Positions 17,344 to 27,071 are shown, numbered from the stretch's first letter. The stretch is 64,000 nucleotides of DNA from Scytonema sp. UIC 10036 (GCF_009725235.1 NZ_WJFC01000046.1:1-64000); one strand, 5' to 3'. The notes: generated by a model from the letters alone, not told the origin. Numbers and translations are program-made.

Positions 17344-18468
17344 ATGGTTTATTGCTCCAAAGGACATGAAAATCCCACAGGTAGTCGCTTTTGTCTTCAT
17401 TGCGGCGAAAAATTGGATAACCAGGTAAATCTTGCTGGTATTCAACCGGGGCAAACTTTGGGCAATCGATATTTTATAGTGCGTCAACTTGGGCAAGGAG
17501 GATTTGGGCGCACGTATTTGGCTGAGGATAGTAATCGTTTTAACGAACTTTGTGTTTTAAAAGAATTTTCGCCTCAAGTTCAAACACCATACGTTTTACA
17601 AAAAGCGGAAGAACTCTTTCAACGGGAAGCCACAGTTCTCTATAAGTTGCAACATCCTCAGATACCCCGCTTTCGAGAATTATTCCGCAATAATATTAAC
17701 GGGAAGGAATACTTATTTCTCGTACAAGATTATGTAGAAGGGCGAACTTACGGATCTTTATTAGATGCCAGAAAACAGCAAGGTTCGCGATTTTCAGAAG
17801 CAGAAACCCGTTTGCTGTTGGAGCAAATTTTGCCAGTTATACAGTACATCCATTCTATAGGAGTTATTCACCGCGATATTTCTCCAGACAATTTAATGCT
17901 TCGCCAAATTGACCAACTACCAGTTTTAATTGACTTTGGTGGTGTTAAGCAAGTGGCTGCGGCTGTTGAATCACAATATTATCAACCTGAGGCTGTGGTA
18001 TCTCCCGTGCCACCCACGCTTCTGGGTAAGGCTGGGTATTCTCCCCCCGAACAGATGCAGACAGGGTTAGTTGAACCGCACAGCGATTTGTACGCTTTAG
18101 CAGCAACGATTCTCGTTTTATTGACAGGCAAACAACCACAAGAATTAATTGATACGCAAAGTTTGGCTTGGCAGTGGCGGTTGTTCGCGAACATCACCCC
18201 TTCTTTAGGGATGATTTTGGATAAAATGCTGTCTCCAACACCAGGAGTCCGTTTCCAAAGTGCGGCTCAAGTCCTCCAAGCACTTAACCCAGTTCCTGTG
18301 GTTTCGCCACCATCACCTCCTTCTCCTCCACCAACACCTCCACAACGCACAGAACAAACCATAGCTATATCCCCTCCTCTTCCCCCTTCCCCCCCTCTCC
18401 CCCTCCCCTCCCCGTATCGCCCACTCCCGCCAAAAGTTGGTGGACACCAGCTAAAATCATCGTCATAG
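17344..18468 (+). CDS. Ser/Thr protein kinase, N-terminal part of a frameshifted gene
   Basis: A 374-aa paralogue of the preceding kinase: zinc ribbon ([21 protein letters not shown]), [16 protein letters not shown] Lys, [11 protein letters not shown] and [11 protein letters not shown], with the kinase domain at ~40-300. It then enters a Pro/Ser linker and stops at 18468. At the nucleotide level the transmembrane segment and outer domain continue without a break in the -1 frame ([19 protein letters not shown]), so this and the next feature form one gene. The switch lies in C-rich runs at about 18375-18420. A lost C, a -1 ribosomal slip or an assembly error would all explain it. As written, the kinase would be soluble and lack its sensor. 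Confidence 0.88.
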   Translation: MVYCSKGHENPTGSRFCLHCGEKLDNQVNLAGIQPGQTLGNRYFIVRQLGQGGFGRTYLAEDSNRFNELCVLKEFSPQVQTPYVLQKAEELFQREATVLYKLQHPQIPRFRELFRNNINGKEYLFLVQDYVEGRTYGSLLDARKQQGSRFSEAETRLLLEQILPVIQYIHSIGVIHRDISPDNLMLRQIDQLPVLIDFGGVKQVAAAVESQYYQPEAVVSPVPPTLLGKAGYSPPEQMQTGLVEPHSDLYALAATILVLLTGKQPQELIDTQSLAWQWRLFANITPSLGMILDKMLSPTPGVRFQSAAQVLQALNPVPVVSPPSPPSPPPTPPQRTEQTIAISPPLPPSPPLPLPSPYRPLPPKVGGHQLKSSS

Positions 18469-18476
18469 CCGCAGTA

Positions 18477-19544
18477 TTGACTATAACGGCTGGTGTAGGT
18501 TTTTGGGGAGTGAGTCAGTTAATCAACTCTTCTGGTGATGGAATTCTGTCATCAGACGATCCCAAGTTACCCCCAGAAGAACGACAGCGCAAAGCAAGAC
18601 TTGAGGAACGCCGACAGCAATTGGGGATCGATGTCCAATTTTTAAACGATGTCGTCAATCAATTGTTTTGGGAAAAAAAACCGAATTTACGCAACCGCAC
18701 ACTGACAGATTCTCCAGATGATTTACAATTGAGAGCGGATTGGGACGCTATTGCAGATGACACTTTATCAAAAATTTCTGTGTTGAGTTCTGGTTCACGC
18801 AGGCAGTTGGGTAGTTTTACATCGGCAGATCGCGATCGCTGGAAAGTGCAAGTCAATCAAGTAAATGTTGGTAGCCGTTCTTTATTTGATTTAGGAGATG
18901 CGGCATTCTTTAGATATTTTCCACAACAGCGAGGTAAGAATTTTCTCGCTCAACCTATCGGGCAAATATGGCATGGATTTGTGACTGATAAACTCAATGC
19001 TATCTTAGCTGGAAGTGCTTTTAGAAAAATTTCATTTGAAACAGGAACTACCAGTACCAGAAGACAGGGAACTTTAAAACCAGGTGAAGGTCAAGTTTTT
19101 ATAGCAGAGCTTCGGAAAGAGCAGCTGATGGAAGTCAGATTGAGTGCGAGCCTCAAAATTTTGCTTTCCGTCTACTCTCCCAGTGGCAAGCTTAAAATTT
19201 TAGAAGATTCACAAAAACGGAATTTATCTCTCAAACTGAACGAGAGCGGATTTTATGAATTTGTGGTTGTCTCTACAGCTTCAAGAGACGCTTTAGATTA
19301 CACGTTAACCATTACAGCAACTACAGAAACTCCCAAGCCAACGATCACTCCTACACCAACACCAATAGAAACACCAACGCCCACTCCGACACCCACAGAA
19401 ACACCTACACCAGTGCCAACAGAAACACCTACACTCACTCCGACATCAACAGAAACACCTACACCAATACCTACAGAAACACCTACAGAAACACCTACAC
19501 CAATACCTACAGAAACACCTACCCCTACTCCATCAAATATCTAA
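18477..19544 (+). CDS. Membrane anchor and sensor part of the frameshifted kinase
   Basis: This 355-aa frame has only a TTG as a formal start and is best read as the C-terminal half of the kinase above. It begins inside a transmembrane helix ([15 protein letters not shown]). The outer segment matches that of the first kinase in layout ([40 protein letters not shown]). It is followed by a beta-rich region with PPC-domain-like features ([16 protein letters not shown]). The last ~65 residues are a [12 protein letters not shown] spacer that could cross the cell wall. A separate translation start is unlikely because no ribosome-binding site or ATG lies nearby. Confidence 0.8.
   Translation: MTITAGVGFWGVSQLINSSGDGILSSDDPKLPPEERQRKARLEERRQQLGIDVQFLNDVVNQLFWEKKPNLRNRTLTDSPDDLQLRADWDAIADDTLSKISVLSSGSRRQLGSFTSADRDRWKVQVNQVNVGSRSLFDLGDAAFFRYFPQQRGKNFLAQPIGQIWHGFVTDKLNAILAGSAFRKISFETGTTSTRRQGTLKPGEGQVFIAELRKEQLMEVRLSASLKILLSVYSPSGKLKILEDSQKRNLSLKLNESGFYEFVVVSTASRDALDYTLTITATTETPKPTITPTPTPIETPTPTPTPTETPTPVPTETPTLTPTSTETPTPIPTETPTETPTPIPTETPTPTPSNI
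19340..19535 (+). repeat. Coding minisatellite for Thr/Pro spacer
   Basis: Repeats of ACACCTACACCAATACCTAC-like units encode ETPTP/TPTP. Units are multiples of 3 nt, so changes in copy number would alter spacer length without shifting frame. Confidence 0.8.
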
Positions 19545-19689
19545 AATCAAAAATGATAAGCAAAAAAAAAGTATACACAAAGACACTATAGGTGTGCCAT
19601 AATTGCCGTTCTGTGCAGTTATGCACGGCAGCCTCTTAAGTACAATTATTTACTGTAAAGTAGCGAAATACAGCAGATTTCAACTTGGT

Positions 19690-19754
19690 GAGGTACAAAA
19701 ATTACCCCCCTCTGTCCCCCCAAAGCATCGGGGGGATGAAAGGGGGGTGTACCT
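19690..19754. repeat. Large inverted repeat
   Basis: GAGGTAC...TTACCCCCCTC pairs with GAAAGGGGGGTGTACCTC around a central CCCCCCAAAGCATCGGGGGG. It is non-coding and lies upstream of speD. The rest of 19545-19840 shows no gene I can support. Confidence 0.6.
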
Positions 19755-19840
19755 CATTCAGATGCAAAGCGCTGTATGTATTTAATGCCAGGAGTTCATT
19801 ATTCTGTAGTCTTTTGTGTTTTAAGGGTGGAAATTTGGAA

Positions 19841-20263
19841 ATGCAATCTTACCTGGTGGGGGACACACCTTTGGTTCCAGTTGGCAGACACTGCATTTTA
19901 GAGCTTTACGACTGTCCAACATACTTACTCGACAATCCTGTTTTTATTAAACAGGCTCTTGAGGAAGCAGCTAAAGTGGCAAAGTCCACTTTGCTTTCTG
20001 AGGTGACTCACCATTTCGAGCCTTATGGAGTTACTGGTCTAGCACTTTTAGCTGAGTCTCACATCTCAATACATACTTGGCCGGAATATGGTTATATAGC
20101 TGTGGATATTTTTACCTGCGGTGAATATGCCGAACCGGAGAAAGCCTGCAAATACCTTGTGCTCGCTTTCCAAGCCAGCAGTCATACCCTCTTAACACTT
20201 CCCAGAGGGAAGTTATCGCCTGAAATCCAAAAACGACTTGAGGACAGTTTGGTTATTCAATAA
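19841..20263 (+). CDS. speD: S-adenosylmethionine decarboxylase proenzyme
   Basis: A 140-aa pyruvoyl enzyme that makes decarboxylated SAM, the aminopropyl donor for spermidine-type polyamines. The self-cleavage site lies in LLAESHISIHTWPE: cleavage before the Ser of ESH gives the pyruvoyl group, and the His of the motif follows. YGYIAVDIFTCGEYAEPEKA carries the conserved catalytic Cys. The start at ATG 19841 (MQSYLVGD) gives the family's length; upstream in-frame codons run through the repeat and are not credible. It is encoded alone, with no other polyamine gene in the window. Confidence 0.95.
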   Translation: MQSYLVGDTPLVPVGRHCILELYDCPTYLLDNPVFIKQALEEAAKVAKSTLLSEVTHHFEPYGVTGLALLAESHISIHTWPEYGYIAVDIFTCGEYAEPEKACKYLVLAFQASSHTLLTLPRGKLSPEIQKRLEDSLVIQ

Positions 20264-20354
20264 TTTGTAATTAGGGCTTGCAAGATGCCCGACTTGTTGA
20301 AGGATGCTGTTAGCAAATCAGAAATATCACCGCTCAGTTGATGCTTTCTCGTCC

Positions 20355-20382
20355 TCTCGTTCCCAGCAGAACCGGGAACGAG
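20355..20382. repeat. CTCGTTCCC...GGGAACGAG palindrome
   Basis: A 9-bp stem with a 10-nt loop (AGCAGAACC region). This is a familiar dispersed palindrome of cyanobacterial genomes. It may also act as a bidirectional terminator between the convergent speD and the unknown gene at 20399. Confidence 0.65.
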
Positions 20383-20398
20383 GTGATAAGGTGACAAG

Positions 20399-21160
20399 TT
20401 ATTTTAGAGCAAGTTCATCAAGAGAACACCCAAAATGCCCTGCACCTCGAATTAATTGAGAGCTAGCGATCTGATTATCAAACGAACTATAGACTACTTT
20501 ATCGAAGAAAAGAGAACCTTTATAGATATTGGTTAACAAGAATTTTAAGCCAGAAAAGAGAAACTCTGGAAGAGAGTTATTTCCAAATTTAATGGATTCG
20601 ACAGTAGGTAAGAGTGCTTTGAAATGACCTGGATCGTTAAAGACAAGACATAAGCTGCTAAATATTAAATATTCTTCATTGCTATGGTTAATTCCTAACA
20701 AGGATGTTGTTTGTCTTTCGGCAATGTATTTTAATGTTTGTGCTGCTGCTACAAATTGTTGAACTTTAAGAATTAATTCATCTGCAGTTAACGAATCGCA
20801 ATTTAACCAGGATATATAGCTGAGGCACGTGTTGTTAAATTTAATTGCACTTAGGGAGAAGTTAGCTTGTAGCTGTTGAAAGAAACACATAATTTCAGCT
20901 TCTGAGAGGACGGGACAAGTGTTTCCATTCTCGGGAAACACTTGAGCCAAGCTGAGTGTTTCTTTGGGGCAATGCAGGGTTGCGATCGCATGAGAAAACC
21001 AAGAACCTAAATTATTTTGTGTCTCTTCATGCGCGAGTTGTCTAAGAATTTTGTCCTGTTCAGTTTTTGAATTTGTAATGAAGAGGAACCCTTTTGGGCT
21101 TAAAGCATGAATTATATGAGTTTCATAATCTTGAAATGTTCTTAAGTGATAGATTTTCAT
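20399..21160 (-). CDS. Hypothetical protein
   Basis: I do not recognise this 253-aa protein. The start at 21160 (MKIYHLRTFQDYE) is well supported by AAGGAGA about 8 nt upstream. It has no signal peptide or transmembrane helix. It looks globular and mixed alpha/beta, with two cysteine-containing helices (AEIMCFFQQLQANF, NNTCLSYISWLNCDS) and a hydrophobic C-terminal part (SLPEFLFSGLKFLLTNIYKG). It is transcribed alone and flanked by two palindromic repeats. Base composition and codon use do not differ obviously from neighbouring genes. Confidence 0.65.
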   Translation of the reverse strand: MKIYHLRTFQDYETHIIHALSPKGFLFITNSKTEQDKILRQLAHEETQNNLGSWFSHAIATLHCPKETLSLAQVFPENGNTCPVLSEAEIMCFFQQLQANFSLSAIKFNNTCLSYISWLNCDSLTADELILKVQQFVAAAQTLKYIAERQTTSLLGINHSNEEYLIFSSLCLVFNDPGHFKALLPTVESIKFGNNSLPEFLFSGLKFLLTNIYKGSLFFDKVVYSSFDNQIASSQLIRGAGHFGCSLDELALK

Positions 21161-21234
21161 AATCCTGTCTCCTTAATTTTTCCTTTAGATACGTAGAGCG
21201 ACACCCAATACTACGTAGGTTTTGCTAAAAACAC

Positions 21235-21344
21235 AAATTCAAGGTAGGTTGGGTTGAGGAACGAAACCCAACATCTATCAGCATTTGTTGGGTTTCGCTT
21301 ACGCTCTACCCAACCTACAATTTCTCTCAGCCCTTGCAGTATTG
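21235..21344 (-). repeat. Palindromic dispersed element, copy 2
   Basis: This is the opposite-orientation copy of the 6521-6632 element. GGTAGGTTGGGTTGAGGAAC ... CTACCCAACCTAC is followed by CAATTTCTCTCAGCCCTTGC. The asymmetric flank is conserved, which defines an element of about 110 bp. Confidence 0.8.
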
Positions 21345-21442
21345 GAGCGACACCCTTTTAAAGCGTGAGCGTTAAATAACAGAAAACCTATACAAAAGTT
21401 TTTTAAGTCAGTCGCCATAAATAACACAAATAATCCTTAGTG

Positions 21443-21483
21443 GTTCGTAGTTGCGCTGAGCACGCTAAAGCGAAACTACGAAC
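21443..21483. repeat. GTTCGTAGT palindrome
   Basis: GTTCGTAGTTGCG pairs with CGAAACTACGAAC. It is a known style of dispersed cyanobacterial palindrome and no gene can be supported around it. Confidence 0.6.
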
Positions 21484-21631
21484 GGAAGTTAGATACTTTA
21501 CATTTAGTTACAAAACCGTGTTTTTTCTTGCCGACCTACTTAAGTACTTTTGCTCAGTTTGGTGCCGTTCAGTTTTTAAGCTAAAGGAAAATTGTGAGGA
21601 AGTTGTGAGTGACACCTGTTCCTTAGTCGAT

Positions 21632-22243
21632 CTAATCAAAGTCTGTGGGCAAATTTGGATTGCGGTAATGTTCAAAAAGTCGAGCGATTTGAGTTGGTGT
21701 CACGCGCCCAAGAGACAGTTGTGGAATGCCATCTTCAGGAAAAAAATCGACTTCTTCGGTTTCAATACTGGGTGATGGAGAACCACTTATAAGTTCGCAA
21801 AGAAAAAACAGCTTGTAGACGTAATTCGGATGGGGTGGATGTCCGTGTCTGTTCCTGTCATAAACAGCTAGCAGTTTGACAGCACGGGTAAGATAACCAG
21901 ATTCTTCTCGGATTTCTTTGACGACGGCTTCGCTTGGCGATTCTCCAACATCAGCCCATCCGCCAGGTAACGTCCAACAACCGTCTTCTCGTTCTTTCAC
22001 TAACAATATCTGATTGTCGCGAAACACAACTCCGCGCACGTCAACCTTGGGTGTTGCGTACCCAACTTCACGAGTAAATAAATCAAGAATATAGCTATGT
22101 TCGACGTTTGAATGAGTCGCTGCGATTTCAGCTGCAATAAGCTGTATTGATTTAAACCGTTCTATGTCGTAAGGATTTTGAGAATAGGTCAGACCAATTT
22201 GAGCGATCGCTTGCAATTTTTGCGCCCATTCAAGCCACTGCAT
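21632..22243 (-). CDS. Nudix hydrolase with N-terminal Nudix-associated domain
   Basis: A 203-aa enzyme that probably hydrolyses a nucleoside diphosphate derivative such as an ADP-sugar. Residues 1-60 form the helical N-terminal domain found in one Nudix subgroup (WLEWAQKLQAIAQIGLTYS, YDIERF). The Nudix core follows (KVDVRGVVFRDNQILLVKER). The Nudix box GWADVGESPSEAVVKEIREE matches G-x5-E-x7-REUxEExGU with all catalytic Glu residues present (~95-117). The Shine-Dalgarno is weak. A heptamer array lies just upstream of the start, on the pgk side. Confidence 0.9.
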   Translation of the reverse strand: MQWLEWAQKLQAIAQIGLTYSQNPYDIERFKSIQLIAAEIAATHSNVEHSYILDLFTREVGYATPKVDVRGVVFRDNQILLVKEREDGCWTLPGGWADVGESPSEAVVKEIREESGYLTRAVKLLAVYDRNRHGHPPHPNYVYKLFFLCELISGSPSPSIETEEVDFFPEDGIPQLSLGRVTPTQIARLFEHYRNPNLPTDFD

Positions 22244-22246
22244 AAT

Positions 22247-22333
22247 TTTTTGTTAGTAGTTAGTAGTTAGTAGTTAGTAGTTAGTAGTCTTTCTACTATC
22301 CACTAACAACTAACCACTAACAACTAACCATTA
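22247..22333. repeat. Heptamer array (TTAGTAG ... CAACTAA)
   Basis: Four or more TTAGTAG units are followed by CACTAACAACTAAC units in a complementary arrangement between pgk and the Nudix gene. It could form a stem in the transcript reading out of pgk. Confidence 0.8.
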
Positions 22334-22340
22334 TCCCATT

Positions 22341-23543
22341 TTACGCTTCATCCAAGGCAGCGATACCGGGTAGTACCTTACCTTCGAGCAACTCCAAGCT
22401 AGCGCCCCCACCAGTGGAGATGTGACTCATTTGGTCGGCTAAACCAACTTTTTCCACAGCCGCTACAGAATCACCACCGCCAATAATGGTGATAGCGCCT
22501 GTTTTGCTGATATCGGCAAGAGTCTGGGCAACTGCCTCAGTACCAGCAGCAAACTTATCAAATTCAAACACACCCATTGGACCGTTCCAAATGACCGTTT
22601 TGCAATCAGCAAGGGCATCTTGGAAAAGTTTTACAGAGTCGGGACCAATATCCAACCCCATCCAACCATCGGGTATATTTTCCACACTCACGGTTTGTGA
22701 GTTGGCATCAGCAGCGAATTTATCTGCGACGACCACATCAGTAGGAAGTAGGAAAGTTACGCCCTTTTCCTTTGCCTTAGCTTCCAAAGACTTAGCTAAT
22801 TCTAGCTTGTCCTCTTCCACCAAAGACTTACCGACACTTAAACCACGGGCTTTAAAGAAAGTGAATATCATACCACCACCCAGGATCAGTTTGTCACACT
22901 TCTCCAGGAGGGCTTCAATCACGCCAATCTTGCTGGAAACTTTAGAACCACCAATAATAGCCACCAAAGGACGTTGGGGATTCTCGATCGCGTTTTGCAG
23001 GTACTGCAATTCTTTTTCAATCAAATAACCAGCAACAGAAGGGGATAGGTATTTTGTGACACCTTCAGTAGAAGCATGGGCGCGGTGTGCGGTACCAAAA
23101 GCATCATTAACATACAAATCTGCATTTGCCGCTAATTTTTGGGCAAATTCAGGGTCATTTTGTTCCTCTTGCTTGTAAAAACGGACGTTTTCGAGTAAGA
23201 GAACTTGACCGTTTTGCAGCCCTGCCACCTTGGCTGCAACATCATCGCCGATGGAGTCATCAGTTTTTACAACTTCTTGCCCCAATAACTCAGAGAGGCG
23301 CTTGGCAACCGGAGTTAGGCGAAGTTTATCATCGACACCCTTGGGTCGTCCAAAATGACTTGCTAGAATTACCTTAGCTCCCTTCTGTGTCAAATCCTGA
23401 ATGGTTGGTAAAGCTGCCCGGATGCGCGTATCATCTGTGATGTTACCGGCATCATCTAGAGGTACGTTAAAGTCAACTCGCACTAGGGCGCGTTTACCAG
23501 ACAAGTCTGCTGCAGACAAATTTGCCAAAGATTTCTTTGACAC
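22341..23543 (-). CDS. pgk: Phosphoglycerate kinase
   Basis: This glycolytic and Calvin-cycle kinase converts 3-phosphoglycerate and ATP to 1,3-bisphosphoglycerate and ADP. The substrate-binding [11 protein letters not shown] lies near residue 23, [11 protein letters not shown] binds 3-PGA, and [13 protein letters not shown], the [15 protein letters not shown] hinge region, WNGPMGVFE and the nucleotide-binding [13 protein letters not shown] are all present. I use the GTG start at 23543 (400 aa), because AGGAGG lies 8-9 nt upstream and the protein then has the family length; the upstream ATG at 23594 would place that Shine-Dalgarno inside the gene. It is divergent from the Usp gene. Confidence 0.97.
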   Translation of the reverse strand: MSKKSLANLSAADLSGKRALVRVDFNVPLDDAGNITDDTRIRAALPTIQDLTQKGAKVILASHFGRPKGVDDKLRLTPVAKRLSELLGQEVVKTDDSIGDDVAAKVAGLQNGQVLLLENVRFYKQEEQNDPEFAQKLAANADLYVNDAFGTAHRAHASTEGVTKYLSPSVAGYLIEKELQYLQNAIENPQRPLVAIIGGSKVSSKIGVIEALLEKCDKLILGGGMIFTFFKARGLSVGKSLVEEDKLELAKSLEAKAKEKGVTFLLPTDVVVADKFAADANSQTVSVENIPDGWMGLDIGPDSVKLFQDALADCKTVIWNGPMGVFEFDKFAAGTEAVAQTLADISKTGAITIIGGGDSVAAVEKVGLADQMSHISTGGGASLELLEGKVLPGIAALDEA

Positions 23544-23633
23544 GTTACGAACCTCCTGATTGCCTTTTTGATATGTTTTGATAAGTAGACCCATCCAGAT
23601 TTTACCGACTCAGGGGGGCGGAGGTGAATCCAA

Positions 23634-24035
23634 ATGTTTAAAACTGTTTTATTTCCAATTGACCAAAGTAGGGAAGCACGAGAAGCAGCCGATATGGTTG
23701 TGAATATTGTGCAAAAGTATGGTAGTAACTTGGTGCTGCTGAGTGTGGTTGAAGAAGTTGCAGATTCCACTGGAAGTGTAATGACATCCCCAGAGACAGT
23801 AGCCCAACTGCTAGAAAGTGCCAAATCCTTGTTTTCCCAACAAGGAATTTCAGCCGAAACTCTTGAACGGCAAGGAAAACCAGCTTTTACTATCTGCGAT
23901 GTTGCAGATGAGGTAGGAGCAGATTTAATCATCATGGGCTGTCGCGGCTTGGGATTAACGGACGAGGGGTCACAAGATAGCGTGACAACTCGCGTCATTA
24001 ATCTTTCCCCCTGTCCCGTGTTGATAGTGCCGTAG
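23634..24035 (+). CDS. Universal stress protein (UspA family)
   Basis: A 133-aa single-domain Usp: FKTVLFPIDQSREAREAADM at the N-terminus, then VEEVADSTGS, ADEVGADLIIMGCRGLG and the C-terminal SPCPVLIV strand. The ATP loop is imperfect: GCRG is present, but the Gly expected nine residues later is replaced (DSV in place of GSV), so ATP binding is uncertain. A strong Shine-Dalgarno (GGAGGTGA) lies 6 nt before ATG 23634. It is divergent from pgk with a 90-bp shared promoter region. Confidence 0.92.
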   Translation: MFKTVLFPIDQSREAREAADMVVNIVQKYGSNLVLLSVVEEVADSTGSVMTSPETVAQLLESAKSLFSQQGISAETLERQGKPAFTICDVADEVGADLIIMGCRGLGLTDEGSQDSVTTRVINLSPCPVLIVP

Positions 24036-24060
24036 CAGTGACCAGTGACCAGTGACCAGG
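24036..24060. repeat. Short GTGACCA tandem repeat
   Basis: Three heptamer-like GTGACCA units follow the Usp stop codon directly. A GGGTGGGCATTTTGCCCGCC palindrome sits further on, at about 24108-24127. Confidence 0.65.
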
Positions 24061-24191
24061 TAGATAGTTTTTTGGCTAGGGAGTGTATCTACCTTTGAGT
24101 TCTTGTAGGGTGGGCATTTTGCCCGCCTTATTACTTATGACGGGCGAGACGCTCATACCACAATTTAAATCCAAAATCCAAAATCTAAAAT

Positions 24192-24953
24192 CTAAAATTT
24201 TAAATCCACAATACGCTTGGCTAGATTTTCCAACAAGAGCGACTGTGCTGAATTTATAAAAAAGTGGTCACCTGGAAGCATCTTTAATGAGAAAGCAGAA
24301 TTTGTTTGTTCTCGCCATGCTTCCAGTTCCTCATAATTAGCTTCTGTATCTTCCAAGCCACCAAAAGTAGCTATGGGAAAGTTAAGCGGTGGCTCATAAC
24401 TGTAAACATAGGTTTCCAAAACTGCAAAATCTGCTCGTACAATAGGGACTAGTACTTCCATCAATTCGGCATTTTCCAGTACTGCTTTGGGAGTCCCATT
24501 GAGGCGGCGTAATTCTTCTTTGAATTCAGAATCGCCTAAAGTGTGGATCGGAGGCTTTGTATTGGGGATTTGAGGAGCGCGACGACCAGAAACGAACAAT
24601 TGTACTGGTTCTAAAGTGTACTGTTTTCTTAGAAAACGGGCAAGTTCAAAGCTGACAAGGGCACCCATACTGTGACCAAAAAAGGCAAATGGTTTGTCTA
24701 AATGTGGTTTGATAGCTTGAGCTAAAGCCTCAACTAAAGATTCCAGTAGAGTGAATGGAGCTAGCTTCATTTGGCTTCCCCGTCCGGGAAGTTCCACTGG
24801 GCAAACTTCTACATTTCGGGGTAGACTGTCTGACCATGTGCGAAAAATCAGAGAGCTACCACCTGCATAGGGGAAGCAGAACAAACGTAAGTTTGCGCGA
24901 GGGTTGGGTTTGGGATAGGTTACCCAGGATTTAAAGGTCGATGTATTAGTCAT
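24192..24953 (-). CDS. Type II thioesterase (NRPS/PKS editing)
   Basis: A 253-aa alpha/beta hydrolase of the GrsT/TEII family, which clears misloaded acyl groups from carrier proteins. The N-terminus PRANLRLFCFPYAGGSSLIF is characteristic. It is followed by VELPGRGS, the nucleophile FFGHSMGALVSFE (Ser at ~96), the LPGDHFF catalytic His near the C-terminus and the acidic residue in the ADFAVLETY region. It is a stand-alone gene about 9.5 kb from the start of the large cluster and 18 kb from the first NRPS, so either could be its client. It is not in an operon with them. Confidence 0.93.
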   Translation of the reverse strand: MTNTSTFKSWVTYPKPNPRANLRLFCFPYAGGSSLIFRTWSDSLPRNVEVCPVELPGRGSQMKLAPFTLLESLVEALAQAIKPHLDKPFAFFGHSMGALVSFELARFLRKQYTLEPVQLFVSGRRAPQIPNTKPPIHTLGDSEFKEELRRLNGTPKAVLENAELMEVLVPIVRADFAVLETYVYSYEPPLNFPIATFGGLEDTEANYEELEAWREQTNSAFSLKMLPGDHFFINSAQSLLLENLAKRIVDLKF

Positions 24954-25578
24954 AACTTAATAATTTTACTTTAAACAAATCTCCGATGGGCGCACTCCAA
25001 AATGGTGTGTTACGGCGCATGAAGTGAGTGTATACTTAAATGCGTAAAAGTTTAGCACCTACCAGAAGAGAGAAATAATGTTCTAATAGCGAATATTTAT
25101 GATGATGTATGTTTATGATAGATATTTTATATGAATACTGTGTTGCTCAATGCTGCGTACTTCTCTTAAGATGACAGCAAAGAATTGATAAATACTCTCA
25201 ACAAGTATTCTCTTGTAAGGTTAGAAGCTACAAGCAAGCGATCGCTATTTGCTCAAGCTTGCTTAGACTTTTAGGGTATGCCTCTTTTCAGCTAGGTGTT
25301 AGTCTTGCATGAGAAATATAAAGGACGGGCTGGATGCTCATCCCACACAACTATGAAAAATATCCTGGAAATATGCAACGCCAGCGCTCCAATATCATTT
25401 CTAAGAGGGAATTAGGACTTACGCACTGTACAAATTGACCATCATATGAATCAACGAATAATGGTCGTTTCAGGCTTGTAGGGGCGCAAGGCATTGCGCC
25501 CCTGCGGTAGGTGATGATGGTTCTCAGGTATGTCTTCATTTCCAAGCAAGTGTCAATCATCTTGCCAATAAAACTTCT
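24954..25578. other. Intergenic stretch with small palindromes
   Basis: There is no gene I can support. It contains GACGGGCTGGATGCTCATCC near 25323 and GTAGGGGCGCAAGGCATTGC near 25479, which pairs with the GCGCCCCTGC that follows. Both resemble dispersed cyanobacterial palindromes. The minus-strand ORF at 25351-25560 runs through the second and is not credible. Confidence 0.6.
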
Positions 25579-26304
25579 TCAGTACTTCAATAGAATTGGC
25601 AATATTGGTCGTGCATCAAGAATTTTTCCTCTCATCTCACTATCAAACGTCAACTCTAGCAGTGGGGATGTTCTTTTTTCTATAGTGACAATCCCATGCA
25701 AACACAGCAAGGAGATAGCATGACTTAAAGGTCGATCGCCACTAACTGTCACTTTAACTCCTGTTAGCTTGTTTATACCGAGAGGATGAGACATTAACTG
25801 CCGATGTGCTGACAATGAGGCATCAAGCGAAGTTGTAAGAGCAATGGAGTTAGGAATAACAAAGCAAATAGGCTCTTCCAAACTGGCAACATTAGGGACT
25901 GCAAAGTGAACAGACACATCTGGTTGCGTACTTTCTATTCTTCGTCGCCTAAAAGATAAGGGTGATTTGGCTGTAACAAACTTGGAACGTAAACCAATAC
26001 CGAAGGGTGATGCTCCCGTGCGCTGCCAGTCAAAACGTGCTGAAGTATGGATACCAGTACACGCAGCGTGCCGTTCAAAAGCACGTTCGTCTTCTACCCA
26101 AATCAGTTCAAGATAAGTGTTCTCAAAAAAAATTATCCTTGAGGCTGTTCCTTGTTCTACACGTTGAACCAGATGCGGTGAGCAATGAAGACCAAGTTCT
26201 TGAAGAACTAAAGCATCGGCAACACATTTTGTTGTGCAAACAAAAATGTGATCGATTTCTAGTATGAAATTATTCACGCTTAGTTGTAGTGAGGAAGTCA
26301 ACAT
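25579..26304 (-). CDS. VOC/glyoxalase-like domain protein
   Basis: A 241-aa protein whose first ~120 residues resemble the glyoxalase-like (VOC) domain: LEIDHIFVCTTKC with the metal His, LGLHCSPHLVQRVEQGTASR, then IIFFENTYLELIWVED with the Glu ligand. The C-terminal half (VSVHFAVPNVASLEEPICF, HPLGINKLTGVKVTV) reads like a second, more degenerate VOC repeat. This two-part design occurs in Glyoxalase_3-type proteins. The substrate is unknown. It is transcribed alone, and a strong inverted repeat lies ~36 bp upstream of the start. Confidence 0.75.
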   Translation of the reverse strand: MLTSSLQLSVNNFILEIDHIFVCTTKCVADALVLQELGLHCSPHLVQRVEQGTASRIIFFENTYLELIWVEDERAFERHAACTGIHTSARFDWQRTGASPFGIGLRSKFVTAKSPLSFRRRRIESTQPDVSVHFAVPNVASLEEPICFVIPNSIALTTSLDASLSAHRQLMSHPLGINKLTGVKVTVSGDRPLSHAISLLCLHGIVTIEKRTSPLLELTFDSEMRGKILDARPILPILLKY

Positions 26305-26339
26305 AGCAACTATTTTTAGATGTGGCTTTATCTACTGAA

Positions 26340-26380
26340 CTTGGAGCGAGGTCAAGAGATTTGATTTGCCTCGCTCCAAG
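26340..26380. promoter_or_regulatory. 12-bp-stem inverted repeat upstream of the VOC gene
   Basis: CTTGGAGCGAGG, a 17-nt spacer, and CCTCGCTCCAAG form a perfect inverted repeat in the leader/promoter region of the minus-strand VOC gene. It could be an operator for a dimeric regulator or an RNA stem. No clear T-run follows on either strand. Confidence 0.5.
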
Positions 26381-27071
26381 TGTGGAGAAGATTGGAATGG
26401 AATTTAGAAAGTTTTTATTGACTTGCCGTAAGACGAGCAAGACCATGACTTGGAGGTTAATAGATTGCGAAGCAAAGACCTGCTGTACAAGCAACCGCTT
26501 TATAAAAGTTAACCAAAATTGGTTAACAAAGAACCAAAAAAACCTGCCCTTAGGGCAAAGTCTGACAAATTTTGGACGACATTACCCAAATCTAAAACAT
26601 CACTATGTGGGATACTCCACAAAAATTTTGGCTCTAAAACCTTGGTTCTTTCATTTGTCATGAGTGAATACAGTATTTAATTAAAATATTTCTCATTAAG
26701 AATACCATGGAATTGAGCAATCTACAATCGGATTAACATTATAATATTGACTTAAATATTTTGAAGGGCTTTGAAAACTTGTGTAGCTTGGCAAAAGCAA
26801 TTAACCAACTAGAGTGAAGTCAGGATAACCTTGAAGGCATTGCGGAATTTAAATATGAGTAACTTTCTCAATAGGAGCGCATTTGTTACAAAGAATTTTT
26901 TGGCATCTAGCGTGCCTACTCAAATCTAGTCAAGTGGCTTCTCGAAAATTCGTAATTATTACCCTACGGAAGTTTCGGGGAGCTTGAATAAAGAAGCTCC
27001 GTATTTGTGCTAATCTACACTAAATAGTAAATGCCATACAATAATATTATACGCTTAAAGTATATAACCTA
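26381..27071. other. AT-rich intergenic stretch
   Basis: I see no gene here. The plus-strand ORF at 26322-26663 (113 aa) starts in the inverted repeat, has irregular composition and resembles nothing I know. The last ~60 bp before the DUF3102 gene are AT-rich (ATACAATAATATTATACGCT) and may hold its promoter. Confidence 0.5.

Noticed and set aside
21440..21775. 111-aa plus-strand ORF
   Set aside because: It starts in a GTTCGTAGT palindrome and ends antisense to the Nudix gene.
22341..23543. pgk as a dedicated supplier of 1,3-bisphosphoglycerate for the FkbH-like enzyme
   Set aside because: It is a normal housekeeping pgk 24 kb away on the other strand, with unrelated neighbours. Its presence in the window is coincidence.
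25351..25560. 69-aa minus-strand ORF
   Set aside because: It runs through a dispersed palindrome and has no ribosome-binding site.
26322..26663. 113-aa plus-strand ORF
   Set aside because: It begins inside the inverted repeat, has no ribosome-binding site, has irregular composition and no recognisable feature.
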